Shown: one piece after another, positions 18,751 through 26,682 of the stretch
How the letters are laid out: the number at the start of each line of letters is the position of its first letter
How positions within the stretch are numbered: position 1 is the stretch's first letter
Assembly (NCBI GenBank): GCA_944324825.1
Contig: CALUXU010000007.1
Location: forward strand, 1-64,000
Length of the DNA: 64,000 nt
Direction of reading: 5' to 3'
Origin: Candidatus Gastranaerophilales bacterium
GTDB taxonomy: Bacteria > Cyanobacteriota > Vampirovibrionia > Gastranaerophilales > Gastranaerophilaceae
Program-made: the position numbers and the translations under genes
The notes under the pieces: model-generated
Databases searched by the model: none
Told to the model about the DNA's origin: nothing
What the model saw: the letters and a program-made list of their open reading frames with translations, nothing else

Positions 18751-18784
18751 AAAAATCCCCTCAGATAGTTCTAAGGGGATTTTT
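18751..18784 (-). terminator. terminator of rubrerythrin gene
   Basis: AAAAATCCCCT/AGGGGATTTTT inverted repeat with T-runs on both strands, just beyond the rubrerythrin stop. Confidence 0.9.
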
Positions 18785-18804
18785 AAACTTTTAACAGGTT
18801 TTAT

Positions 18805-19344
18805 TTATGAAAAATATCTTTTCAATAAACCTTCAAAACCTTGACCGTGACGAGCTTCGTCTTTAGCCATTTCGTGAACTGTATCATGGATTGCATCAAG
18901 CCCTAATTCTTTAGCTCTCTTAGCAATTTCCATTTTGCCGGCACAAGCACCAAATTCTGCTTCTGCTCTCATTTCCAAGTTTTTCTTAGTTGAATTTGTT
19001 AAAACATCACCTAACAATTCAGCGAATTTTGCAGCGTGTTCAGCTTCTTCAAAAGCATATCTCTTATAAGCTTCAGCAACTTCAGGATAACCTTCTCTTT
19101 CAGCTTGTCTTGACATTGCAAGATACATACCGACTTCTGCACATTCACCTGTGAAGTGAGCGTTTAAACCTTCTAAAATTTCAGCATCAACACCTTTTGC
19201 AACACCTACAATGTGTTCTGTGGCATACTGTTTTTTAGATTCATCAACTTTATTAAATTTTTCTTTTCCGGCACCGCATACAGGACATTTTTCAGGTGCT
19301 TCACCTTCAGCTGTATAGCCGCAAATAGTACATACGTATTTCAT
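18805..19344 (-). CDS. rbr: rubrerythrin (rubredoxin domain first)
   Basis: 179 aa. Residues 1-40 form a rubredoxin domain (CTICG and CPVCG). The rest is a ferritin-like diiron bundle with Glu/His motifs ([29 protein letters not shown]). This N-terminal-rubredoxin order is that of reverse rubrerythrin, an NADH-linked peroxidase in anaerobes. It reduces hydrogen peroxide in the cytoplasm. The start is the ATG with GGAGG 8 nt upstream; an in-frame TTG five codons earlier overlaps that site and is rejected. Single-gene unit with its own terminator. Confidence 0.95.
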   Translation of the reverse strand: MKYVCTICGYTAEGEAPEKCPVCGAGKEKFNKVDESKKQYATEHIVGVAKGVDAEILEGLNAHFTGECAEVGMYLAMSRQAEREGYPEVAEAYKRYAFEEAEHAAKFAELLGDVLTNSTKKNLEMRAEAEFGACAGKMEIAKRAKELGLDAIHDTVHEMAKDEARHGQGFEGLLKRYFS

Positions 19345-19403
19345 AATCGTAACCTCCAACTGTGTAATACAAATATTTAGTGTACAACTTGTATGTTGGT
19401 ATG

Positions 19404-19424
19404 ATCCTGAAACAAGTTCAGGAT
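19404..19424. repeat. REP-like palindrome
   Basis: ATCCTGAA-acaag-TTCAGGAT is a perfect 8-bp palindrome, followed by GACAAA. Sequences of this sort recur between genes of many bacteria. Confidence 0.65.
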
Positions 19425-19463
19425 GACAAACATAAAAAACTTCTGATTCTTTATATACAAATA

Positions 19464-19571
19464 TGCCGATACCACTCTGCCGAGCAAATGATTAAGTATC
19501 ATTTGCGAGAGGGGAGAACCGGCAAGCTGTCCGGTTCGAGTCATAGACCCCAACATTTTATATATAAAATA
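19464..19571. repeat. tRNA-Leu(CAA)-hugging element, 3' side
   Basis: ATGCCGAT, the outer tRNA end in plus-strand reading, is copied at 19463-19470 and then followed by the shared core. The core is ACTCTGCCG (19474-19482), stem GCAAATGAT/ATCATTTGC with loop TAAGT (19484-19506), then GAGAGGG. A second hairpin GAACCGG/CCGGTTC (19516-19537) reproduces the T-arm of this tRNA. Then the flank TATATANAAATATGCCGAT is met again at the real tRNA. Confidence 0.8.
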
Positions 19572-19655
19572 TGCCGATGGCCGGACTCGAACCGGCACGT
19601 GGTTGCCCACACAAGATTTTGAGTCTAGCACGTCTACCAATTTCATCACATCGGC
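19572..19655 (-). tRNA. tRNA-Leu (CAA)
   Basis: 84-nt class II cloverleaf on the minus strand with GCCGATG/CATCGGC acceptor stem, long variable arm and anticodon CAA. CCA is not encoded. The anticodon stem appears to contain one T-T mismatch. Both flanks carry partial copies of the gene. Confidence 0.94.
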
Positions 19656-19685
19656 ATATTCATTTGTCAATCTGCAATTTTGCTT

Positions 19686-19848
19686 CTGTGATGAAATTGG
19701 TCTGAATTTTGAAAAGTATGCATTTCATTCCGACTTGCATCACATCGGCATATTAACCGTTATTAATTACATTTACCCCTGTGATGAAATTGGTCTGAAT
19801 TTAAAAAAGTCTACATTTCATTCCGACTTGCATCACATCGGCATATTA
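19686..19848. repeat. tRNA-Leu(CAA)-hugging tandem element, 5' side
   Basis: Two units of about 69 nt, 93 nt apart (starting at 19686 and 19779). Each has an inverted copy of the tRNA 5' half (TGTGATGAAATTGGT) at one end and a direct copy of its 5' end (CATCACATCGGCATATT) at the other. The first inverted copy (19687-19701) can pair with 19636-19650 inside the tRNA gene. The units differ at only a few positions. Confidence 0.88.
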
Positions 19849-19985
19849 TAATCTCTCTAATGTTCGATAAAAAAATAATAACAAATAAATATAAAATTAC
19901 AAATATTATTTTACTTTTCCAAAATAATCATTAAAGAATAATACATAAGGTGTGTCTATTTTTAAAATAAACGGAGATAATAACG

Positions 19986-20768
19986 ATGATGAAGTACGTT
20001 AAATTACTATGTTTAATATTAATATTATCCTGTCCGCTGCAAATGAATGCCGCAATAATGCAAGGCGGAGTAAGCGAGAATTCTGTTGCCAAATATAACA
20101 AAGTTATCGACAGAACAACAAAAAATCCGATTGCAGGAGCAACTGTTAGAATTCCTCAATCCGGATATAAAACATATACAGATAATGACGGCAGATTTGC
20201 AATGCCGGCATACGTTCCGAAAAATACAATTGTTTCTGTAGAAAAACAAAACTACAAACCGTTTTCAATAACAATTACCGACAGAAATTTCGGACGACCA
20301 TTAAATCTTAGTATAGAAAAATCAAACAAATTTGATATTGTCATTGATACAGACATCTACCATATCGGCGATAACAACTATTCAATGGCATCAGCCAATG
20401 CCGGACAATTCAGAAGCCGCTCAACCGGACCTGTTTATCGAAAATCTTTCTTCATGCCGGCATCCGTAAAAAATAAGACTAACTATCTTGTTATAGGTTC
20501 AATAATAGGCATTGATACCGCTCTTGCAAGAGGTATGGGACAAAACAGTATTACAACTTCATTTGCTTCTCCTCCGAGTATCTACTTTAACGATAAAAAG
20601 ATAGCAGAAATCCAAATCAACGGTGATAATCAAAAAATAAAAATCCCTAATTACCTTATAAGAGGGAATCAAAAGAACGAAGTTAAGATAATGGCAGGTA
20701 TCAATCTGCGCCAGACAGCATACGTTGATTTTGATGACATAGAATTTATGAACCTCAACATTGAATAA
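19986..20768 (+). CDS. secreted protein with carboxypeptidase-regulatory-like domain
   Basis: 260 aa. The first ~22 residues are a signal peptide with a hydrophobic core; LILSC could be a loose lipobox, so it may be a lipoprotein. Residues about 35-100 look like a CarboxypepD_reg/CNA-B-like beta-sandwich (TTKNPIAGATVRIP, then YTDNDGRFAMPAYVP). The rest is beta-rich and unrecognised. GGAG precedes the start. It is likely exported to the envelope as a structural or binding protein. Confidence 0.8.
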   Translation: MMKYVKLLCLILILSCPLQMNAAIMQGGVSENSVAKYNKVIDRTTKNPIAGATVRIPQSGYKTYTDNDGRFAMPAYVPKNTIVSVEKQNYKPFSITITDRNFGRPLNLSIEKSNKFDIVIDTDIYHIGDNNYSMASANAGQFRSRSTGPVYRKSFFMPASVKNKTNYLVIGSIIGIDTALARGMGQNSITTSFASPPSIYFNDKKIAEIQINGDNQKIKIPNYLIRGNQKNEVKIMAGINLRQTAYVDFDDIEFMNLNIE

Positions 20769-20795
20769 TAGTATAATCTATGTTACCATTAACCT

Positions 20796-21224
20796 ATGGA
20801 ACATTCGTTTAAACAGCAAGTTTGTTATTGTGATACCGATGCGTTTGGAGTAGTCTGGCATGGTTCATATTTAAGATGGTTAGAAATGGGGCGTATCGGC
20901 TTCTGTGATGATATGGGGTTGAACCTTATTGATTTACAAAAACAAGATATTGTCATGCCTGTTACGAATATAAACGTAAGATACAAAGCATCAGCCAAAG
21001 CTTATGACAATCTTGTTATTAAAACGGTTATTTCTAAAATAACCCCGCTCTCTGTTACATTTGAACAGACAATAACAAATGCGGAAACAGGAGTTTTATA
21101 TATTCAAGCTGCAGTCGATGTAGTTGCGGTTAATAATGCGGGAAAACTTTATCGAAGATTTCCGGATATAGTCAAAAATGCTTTTGATAGAATTTCTAAA
21201 GAGGCATTATTATGCAGCGTTTAA
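20796..21224 (+). CDS. acyl-CoA thioesterase, YbgC/FadM hotdog family
   Basis: 142 aa hotdog-fold protein with YCDTDAFGVVWHGSYLRWLEMGR, the active-site signature of the 4-hydroxybenzoyl-CoA thioesterase/YbgC group. It should hydrolyse acyl-CoA or acyl-ACP thioesters in the cytoplasm. A TATAAT box at about 20771 gives a leader of only ~13 nt without a Shine-Dalgarno sequence. The 3' end overlaps the next gene by 13 nt, so they are translationally coupled. Confidence 0.88.
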   Translation: MEHSFKQQVCYCDTDAFGVVWHGSYLRWLEMGRIGFCDDMGLNLIDLQKQDIVMPVTNINVRYKASAKAYDNLVIKTVISKITPLSVTFEQTITNAETGVLYIQAAVDVVAVNNAGKLYRRFPDIVKNAFDRISKEALLCSV

Positions 21225-21943
21225 ATAAGTTTATAGCTTCATCAGGTCTTTGCTCCAGAAGAAAAGCCGACGAACTGATTGAAACCGGACATGTAATCGT
21301 TAACGGTAAAGTTATAACAGAACTCGGATTCCAGGTATCAGAAAAAGATAAAGTATTTGTAGACCGTAAATTGATTCACCCGAAAAAACTGGAATACTAT
21401 AAATTCTATAAACCGGCAGGATATATCACAACCGCAGAAGACGAAAAAGGCAGAAAAACAATATATGATATACTGCCTGAAAACTTCAGCCAATTCAAAC
21501 CGGTAGGTCGATTAGACCGAGAATCAACAGGACTACTTATTCTAACAAATGACGGAGATTTAATTAACGAGCTTACACACCCTTCTGTTAAAGTTCCAAA
21601 GGTTTATCTTGTAACTATTGACGGAAAAATTAACCAGAACCAATTGGAACAGCTTGCAAAAGGGATTGAAATAGAAAAAGATAAGATTGCTTATGCAGAA
21701 TGCGTTCCGCTTGAAATAAGTAATAAATCCACTATGCTGCAAGTTGTATTATATCAGGGAATGAACAGGCAAATAAGAAAAATGTTTGATTTCCTTGGCT
21801 TTGAAGTTATATCCTTAAAACGGATTCAGCATGCAACAATCTCTATTGAAGGATTGAAAAAAGGGCAGGTAAAACCTATCAAGCCAATTCAAATCAGAGA
21901 ATTAAAAAGGTATTTAGCAAAACTCGGACAGAAAAATGATTAA
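21212..21943 (+). CDS. RsuA/RluB-family pseudouridine synthase
   Basis: 243 aa. An N-terminal S4 RNA-binding domain (RLNKFIASSGLCSRRKADELI) is followed by the synthase domain with GRLDRESTGLL (catalytic D102) and GMNRQIRKMFDFLG. It isomerises a uridine in rRNA; the RluB/RsuA/RluF branches cannot be separated by eye, although RluB-like is most likely. It overlaps coaE by 8 nt, making a tight three-gene operon. Confidence 0.92.
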   Translation: MQRLNKFIASSGLCSRRKADELIETGHVIVNGKVITELGFQVSEKDKVFVDRKLIHPKKLEYYKFYKPAGYITTAEDEKGRKTIYDILPENFSQFKPVGRLDRESTGLLILTNDGDLINELTHPSVKVPKVYLVTIDGKINQNQLEQLAKGIEIEKDKIAYAECVPLEISNKSTMLQVVLYQGMNRQIRKMFDFLGFEVISLKRIQHATISIEGLKKGQVKPIKPIQIRELKRYLAKLGQKND

Positions 21944-22496
21944 AGTTGCTATTGTCGGGAATATCGCATCAGGGAAATCGGAAGCCGAAAAAATCCTTAT
22001 CGATAAGGGGTATAAGGTTTTTGATACGGATAAAATGGCGCACGAAATACTTGAATCATCATCTGAAATATTAGAAGCTTTTAAAGCTTACGAAATTCTT
22101 GAAAACGGGAAAATTTCAAGAAAAAAACTGGGAAAGCTCGTATTTGAAACTCCTGAATTAAAACAGAAACTTGAAGCTATCACTCATCCGTTAATAAAAA
22201 AGCGTATCACTGAAATCTTTAGCCGGTACAACAGCGAAAAATACGTTTTTATCAGTATTCCGCTGCTATTTGAAGCAAATATGCAGGAATTATTTGATAA
22301 AATCCTGTTCATTTATTGTGATGACGAAATAAGACTTAAACGGTTGATGAAACGTAATAACTTCACAAAAGAAGAAGCTGAGCAAAGAATGTACTCTCAA
22401 ATCGCACAGGATAAAAAAATCAACAAATGCGATTACATAATAAATAACGAATCAACCATCGAAAATCTAAAACAAGAGATTGATAAACTGTTTTAA
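21936..22496 (+). CDS. coaE: dephospho-CoA kinase
   Basis: 186 aa. P-loop GNIASGKS (8-15), DTDKMAHEIL acceptor region, THPLIKK and RMYSQIAQDKK lid motifs of CoaE. It phosphorylates dephospho-CoA in the last step of CoA synthesis. Overlaps the pseudouridine synthase gene and runs 4 nt into the end of the convergent next gene. Confidence 0.93.
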   Translation: MIKVAIVGNIASGKSEAEKILIDKGYKVFDTDKMAHEILESSSEILEAFKAYEILENGKISRKKLGKLVFETPELKQKLEAITHPLIKKRITEIFSRYNSEKYVFISIPLLFEANMQELFDKILFIYCDDEIRLKRLMKRNNFTKEEAEQRMYSQIAQDKKINKCDYIINNESTIENLKQEIDKLF

Positions 22497-23305
22497 GCTT
22501 GTTCAACAGGTACAAATACTCTCATGTTTTGAGTTGAACGAAGATTATGAGTACGTCCGTCACTGCAAGCAGTACCGTCGCCTAATGTAACTTCAATATG
22601 ACCGTGTCTTGAGCTGTATCCGGCAGCGCCCTTATCGTAAACCAAAATACATCCTGCAGGTAACTGTTTTAAATTAACCGTTGACGGATCTATTTCCTGG
22701 AAGTTTTTGTTCTTACCGAGAACACCGCCCATTTGATAAGCTGATGCGGTATGACCATTATGCATACCTGTTCTTTGAAGAGCCGTTCTTACGTATTTAG
22801 AGCATTTGCCGGTAAACCCGACAGAATGATTAGCAACATCCTTCGCAAGTTTTTGACCTTTAGCAGATGAATATTTCAATCCCTTTTGTGCAAAAGAATC
22901 AAAACTTATTGCATTATTATTCTTATTAAAATTAACACTGCCAGCATTAAAAGAACCTTTTACCTGATTATATCTGTGACCGGTTTTGTAATCTACTGTT
23001 GTCGCGATGAATGCAAGGTTTAATTGATGAGTCAGAGGATCATCAATATAGTTATCTTCCCATTCGTAACGTTGTTCTTCTCTGATTTCTTGCTGTGTTC
23101 TTTCAAGTTCTTCCTGCTCTTTGGCAATAGTTTCTTTTAAGTTTTCTAAATTAGCTTTTTGTCGTTCAATACGTTTTTCATACGCTGATTTAGGTTCTGA
23201 TTTTGAGGCTTTCGACTTTCCTACAGTATCAGTCACACGGGTAGAACCATATACTCTTGCTGTATCTTGTGATTCAGTTGTACTTTTTACATTAAAACCA
23301 AACAT
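22493..23305 (-). CDS. CHAP/NlpC-like hydrolase with coiled-coil N-terminus
   Basis: 270 aa. Residues about 40-80 are a strongly charged coiled coil. The C-terminal ~130 residues have GKCSKYVRTALQRTG (candidate catalytic Cys), then LPAGCILVYDKG and RHGHIEVTLGDG (candidate His), the order of papain-like CHAP/NlpC peptidoglycan amidases. No classical signal peptide: it begins MFGFNVKST, like other tag-bearing proteins here. It may be exported by another route or act intracellularly. The 3' end overlaps coaE by 4 nt (convergent). Confidence 0.72.
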   Translation of the reverse strand: MFGFNVKSTTESQDTARVYGSTRVTDTVGKSKASKSEPKSAYEKRIERQKANLENLKETIAKEQEELERTQQEIREEQRYEWEDNYIDDPLTHQLNLAFIATTVDYKTGHRYNQVKGSFNAGSVNFNKNNNAISFDSFAQKGLKYSSAKGQKLAKDVANHSVGFTGKCSKYVRTALQRTGMHNGHTASAYQMGGVLGKNKNFQEIDPSTVNLKQLPAGCILVYDKGAAGYSSRHGHIEVTLGDGTACSDGRTHNLRSTQNMRVFVPVEQA

Positions 23306-23433
23306 GTATATAATACCCCGTAATTATCCTCTTATTTATATAAAGTTTTTTATGCTTGAAAAATTGCGTTTTTAATTTACATTTCTTAAAAAACTATTCA
23401 ATTTTTTGTTTCTAAAACCTTATATATAATGCG

Positions 23434-23772
23434 ATGAGTACACAAATTAGTAACAACTTAATAAATCAATATACACCACAAAAGCCTGCTAAAAAGAAAT
23501 TTACCGATAAATTTCAAACAGGATTAAGAAATTCTGCGGATATGAATGACTGTATTTCTGTTCCGAGAACTATATTCAAAGGATATTTAGGGATTATGTT
23601 CGGCACAACACTCGCAGCCGGCGCCAATTTAATCAAATCACCGTCAAAAATTAAAACTGCATTAAATGTAGCAGCTCTTGGACTTTCTGCATACGGAACC
23701 TGGTCTTTTGCAAGACCTTACGTACTTAAAGATGCAGTACCGACAGTAAAAGCAGAAAATAACAAGAACTAA
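23434..23772 (+). CDS. small membrane hypothetical protein
   Basis: 112 aa with two Ala/Gly-rich hydrophobic segments (about 50-65 and 75-92) and a basic N-terminal third. FKGYLGIMFG at 48-57 includes an FKG triplet. The ATG lies 3-7 nt after a TATATATAAT stretch and lacks a ribosome-binding site, so the mRNA may be leaderless. The 3' end overlaps the convergent gene by 4 nt. Function unknown. Confidence 0.68.
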   Translation: MSTQISNNLINQYTPQKPAKKKFTDKFQTGLRNSADMNDCISVPRTIFKGYLGIMFGTTLAAGANLIKSPSKIKTALNVAALGLSAYGTWSFARPYVLKDAVPTVKAENNKN

Positions 23773-24761
23773 TCTTTTACAGGTTCAAGATAAGCCTGAG
23801 TATAAGAATAATCCTCTCTAAACCCTACCGTTCTATACATTCTTAAAGCACCGAAGTTGTCCGTTTCAGTTGTTACATTAACTTCAGTAAACTGTCTTTT
23901 GCCGGAGCGCATACTTTCAATTATTGTAGTCATCACTCTATGGAGCATAACAACAGATAACCCTGTTCCTCTATGCTGCTCTAATATTCCGACAAGCGGA
24001 ATATTCCCTATTTTACCGCCGGTCACATTTGCGAATGCAAACCCTACCGGTTCTTCATCACATAAAAGAACTGTTGTAGCATCCGGTAAAAACTCACCAT
24101 AGATACTGTTTACGATTTTATCAACTATATCTCTTGTACCGTCCAATGTTCTGAATCTGGTATCAAAAAGAGCATCTGATGTTTGTTTAAATGTTTCGTG
24201 AATAATTCTGACAGCCGCATCTAAATATCTGCTGTTCCAAGGAACTATTTTATAACGTTCATCATATTTTGATACATCAAGATTTTCCAATATCATAGAT
24301 GATAAAGAATCACTCATAAGGTATCTCAATACAATCAAACCGACAAACTTAAATCCGAAATGAGAAATATCAGGCGTATATTCACCTTGAGAACCAAGCA
24401 TCGGATAACATACAACCGCACTTTTTCTTTCTTCAACAGTTTGTTCCATAAAGAATTTCATTAACATATTACGTTTATTAATTAAATCTTCATCACCTAA
24501 ACAGTGAATAACATTTAACTCAATCGATTCAGAAATTGCTGTTGTATATACAAGAAATGCCGTTGGCAGCATGTTTTCCAGCAGCACTACACATTTTATA
24601 ATTCCTTTGGATACTGCATCAATAAATTCATCAAAACTCAAAGGAGATAATTCAAAATGATAATCAGAAACAGCATGAGCGACAAAATCCAAATACAATC
24701 CTTTGAAAAGTCTATACTTGTCCTGTTGTAAAAAATCTACTTGGTATGTTGTTTCTTGCAT
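23769..24761 (-). CDS. GNAT-family acetyltransferase, two domains
   Basis: 330 aa. The C-terminal half is a GNAT fold with GILEQHRGTGLSVVMLHRVM (acetyl-CoA-binding loop) and ALRMYRTVGFREDYSYTQAYL. The N-terminal half looks like a second, degenerate GNAT-like domain. The substrate is unknown; mycothiol-synthase-like proteins have the same tandem form. It is the last gene of the riboflavin operon (11 nt after ribBA), although no link to riboflavin is evident. Confidence 0.8.
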   Translation of the reverse strand: MQETTYQVDFLQQDKYRLFKGLYLDFVAHAVSDYHFELSPLSFDEFIDAVSKGIIKCVVLLENMLPTAFLVYTTAISESIELNVIHCLGDEDLINKRNMLMKFFMEQTVEERKSAVVCYPMLGSQGEYTPDISHFGFKFVGLIVLRYLMSDSLSSMILENLDVSKYDERYKIVPWNSRYLDAAVRIIHETFKQTSDALFDTRFRTLDGTRDIVDKIVNSIYGEFLPDATTVLLCDEEPVGFAFANVTGGKIGNIPLVGILEQHRGTGLSVVMLHRVMTTIIESMRSGKRQFTEVNVTTETDNFGALRMYRTVGFREDYSYTQAYLEPVKD

Positions 24762-24772
24762 ATTTGAATTCC

Positions 24773-25981
24773 TTATAACATATGATGCATTTTTTCTTTC
24801 TTAGTTGTCATATAACGTTCATTATATTCATTAATCTCTGTTCTTATATTAACAACATCATGGATAGTTAGTCCATACCCTTTTAAGCCGATTATTTTTT
24901 TAGGATTATTGGTTAAAAGGTTAAAATTATTAAATCCTAAATCCCTAATTATCTGAGCACCAACGCCATAATCACGCAAATCCTCAGGGAATCCTAAAGA
25001 CAGATTAGCATCAATTGTATCCTGACCTTGATCTTGCAGTGCGTATGCTTTAATCTTATTTACAAGCCCGATACCTCTGCCTTCATGGTTTCTTATATAA
25101 ATAACCGCCCCTTTACCGTATTCTTCTATCATTTTTAAAGCAGCGTGTAATTGTGCATTGCAATCACAGCGCAAACTGTGAAGGACATCACCGGTAAAGC
25201 ATTCGCTATGAACACGAACAAGAGGGATTTTATCGGAATAATCATCTTTTACAATTGCAACATGCTCTTGTTTGGTCAAAAGATTTGTATACCCGTAAAT
25301 CTTAAAATGCCCGAATTGGGTCGGTAAATCAGCGACAGCAGAACGTTCGATGAGTTTTTCCGACTGGAGGCGATAAGATATCAAATCGGCAACTGATATA
25401 AATTTAATACCGTGTCTGTCTGCAAATTCTCTCAATTCATCGCGTCTTGCCATATGACCGTCAGCAGTCATAATTTCGCACATAGGTCCTGCCGGAATAT
25501 GTCCTGCAAGACGGGCTAAATCAACAACCGCCTCGGTATGTCCTGTTCTTTCCAATACACCGCCTCTTCTTGATACACAAGGGAACAAGTGCCCCGGGCG
25601 TCTAAGATCTGACGGTTGTGCATCCGGAGCCAGTGCAACCTCAATTGTTTTTGCTCTGTCATACGCGGAAATACCGGTTGTAACACCGTATTTTTCAGCA
25701 GCATCAATACTTATAGTAAATGCTGTTTTCATTCTGTCGCTGTTTTGCTCAACCATTTGCGGCAAATCAAGTTTTTCTGCTATCTCATGTGAGAGCGCAA
25801 GACAGATTAAACCTCTTGCCTCCTGCGCCATAAAATTTATAATCTCAGGAGTTACCATCTGCCCGGAGCAAATTAAATCACCTTCATTTTCACGTGATTC
25901 ATCATCCGCAACAATTATTGGTTTTCCCTGTTTGAAATCTTCAATTGCTTCTTCGATACTGTCAAATCTGAATTCAGTCAT
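24773..25981 (-). CDS. ribBA: bifunctional RibBA
   Basis: 402 aa. Residues 1-200 are 3,4-dihydroxy-2-butanone-4-phosphate synthase (DDESRENEGDL, RRPGHLFPC, GHTEAVVDLARLAG). Residues 200-395 are GTP cyclohydrolase II, with Cys-rich zinc motif HSECFTGDVLHSLRCDC and HEGRGIGLVNKIKAY. It makes both precursors of riboflavin. The start directly follows the ribE stop, showing translational coupling. Confidence 0.96.
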   Translation of the reverse strand: MTEFRFDSIEEAIEDFKQGKPIIVADDESRENEGDLICSGQMVTPEIINFMAQEARGLICLALSHEIAEKLDLPQMVEQNSDRMKTAFTISIDAAEKYGVTTGISAYDRAKTIEVALAPDAQPSDLRRPGHLFPCVSRRGGVLERTGHTEAVVDLARLAGHIPAGPMCEIMTADGHMARRDELREFADRHGIKFISVADLISYRLQSEKLIERSAVADLPTQFGHFKIYGYTNLLTKQEHVAIVKDDYSDKIPLVRVHSECFTGDVLHSLRCDCNAQLHAALKMIEEYGKGAVIYIRNHEGRGIGLVNKIKAYALQDQGQDTIDANLSLGFPEDLRDYGVGAQIIRDLGFNNFNLLTNNPKKIIGLKGYGLTIHDVVNIRTEINEYNERYMTTKKEKMHHML

Positions 25982-26611
25982 TTATACAAACCCGTTTTCT
26001 TCTAAAAAATCCATTGTAATATTGTTTTTATTATCGTTCATTAATAAATTTTTTTCAACATATTTCGCCAATATATCGAATTCTATGTTAACAGCATCTC
26101 CCTTCTTCAATGAGGAAAGATTTGTTGCCTCATAAGTATGAGGAATTACCGCTACATTTATAATATTGTTCGAAATATCTGCAATAGTAAGGCTTATACC
26201 GTCAATAGTAATTGAGCCCTTTTTTACGTAATACTGAGAGAACCCGTCCGGAACTTTTATTTTTAATTCATAAAAATCACCCTTGGAAGCCAAATTATAA
26301 ATCTCAGCGACACAATCAACATGTCCGGAAACAATATGACCGCCAAGCCGAGAAGATAAGAGGAGTGCTCTTTCAAGATTTACTGGGTCATAATTTTTAA
26401 GCTTGGCTAATTTAGTAACCCTTTTGGTTTCATAAGAAACATCAGCTACAAAACCGGAAGCATTAAACGAAGTCACTGTAAGACAAACACCATCAACGGC
26501 AATACTGTCACCTATTTTTATATCAGAGAGTATTTTTTTACAAGATACAGAGATAGAATTATCTCTAATATCACTTACCTGTCCGAGTTCTTCTACAATC
26601 CCAGTAAACAT
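25982..26611 (-). CDS. ribE: riboflavin synthase alpha subunit
   Basis: 209 aa. Two tandem lumazine-binding barrels (MFTGIVEELG..., VDGVCLTVTSF; then GHIVSGHVDCVAEI, IDGISLTIADI). It dismutates two 6,7-dimethyl-8-ribityllumazine molecules into riboflavin. The start is the ATG of MFTGIVEELG, not the upstream in-frame codon. A TATAAT box is 6 nt in front of it, so the mRNA is leaderless and no FMN riboswitch can lie in a leader. Confidence 0.95.
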   Translation of the reverse strand: MFTGIVEELGQVSDIRDNSISVSCKKILSDIKIGDSIAVDGVCLTVTSFNASGFVADVSYETKRVTKLAKLKNYDPVNLERALLLSSRLGGHIVSGHVDCVAEIYNLASKGDFYELKIKVPDGFSQYYVKKGSITIDGISLTIADISNNIINVAVIPHTYEATNLSSLKKGDAVNIEFDILAKYVEKNLLMNDNKNNITMDFLEENGFV

Positions 26612-26617
26612 ATAACT

Positions 26618-26623
26618 ATTATA
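26618..26623 (-). promoter_or_regulatory. -10 box of the rib operon (leaderless start)
   Basis: TATAAT on the minus strand, 6 nt from the ribE ATG, squeezed between that ATG and the terminator of the preceding gene. Confidence 0.75.
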
Positions 26624-26632
26624 ACATAATAA

Positions 26633-26667
26633 AACAGGAGAACGAATATTCAATCCGTTCTCCTGTT
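26633..26667 (-). terminator. terminator between R3H ATPase and rib operon
   Basis: AACAGGAGAACG/CGTTCTCCTGTT 12-bp stem, followed on the minus strand by TTTTATTATG. Confidence 0.92.
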
Positions 26668-26682
26668 TGTAAATTTAATTAA

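Noticed and set aside
19572-19655. Group I intron in tRNA-Leu, as in cyanobacteria
   Set aside because: Both tRNA-Leu genes are uninterrupted; anticodons are CAA and GAG, not the intron-bearing UAA gene.
19377-19851. Three ORFs across the tRNA-Leu(CAA) locus
   Set aside because: They read through the tRNA, the REP-like palindrome and the repeats; repeated peptides simply reflect the DNA repeats.
26612-26632. FMN riboswitch before the rib operon
   Set aside because: The -10 box is 6 nt from the start codon; there is no leader to hold one.
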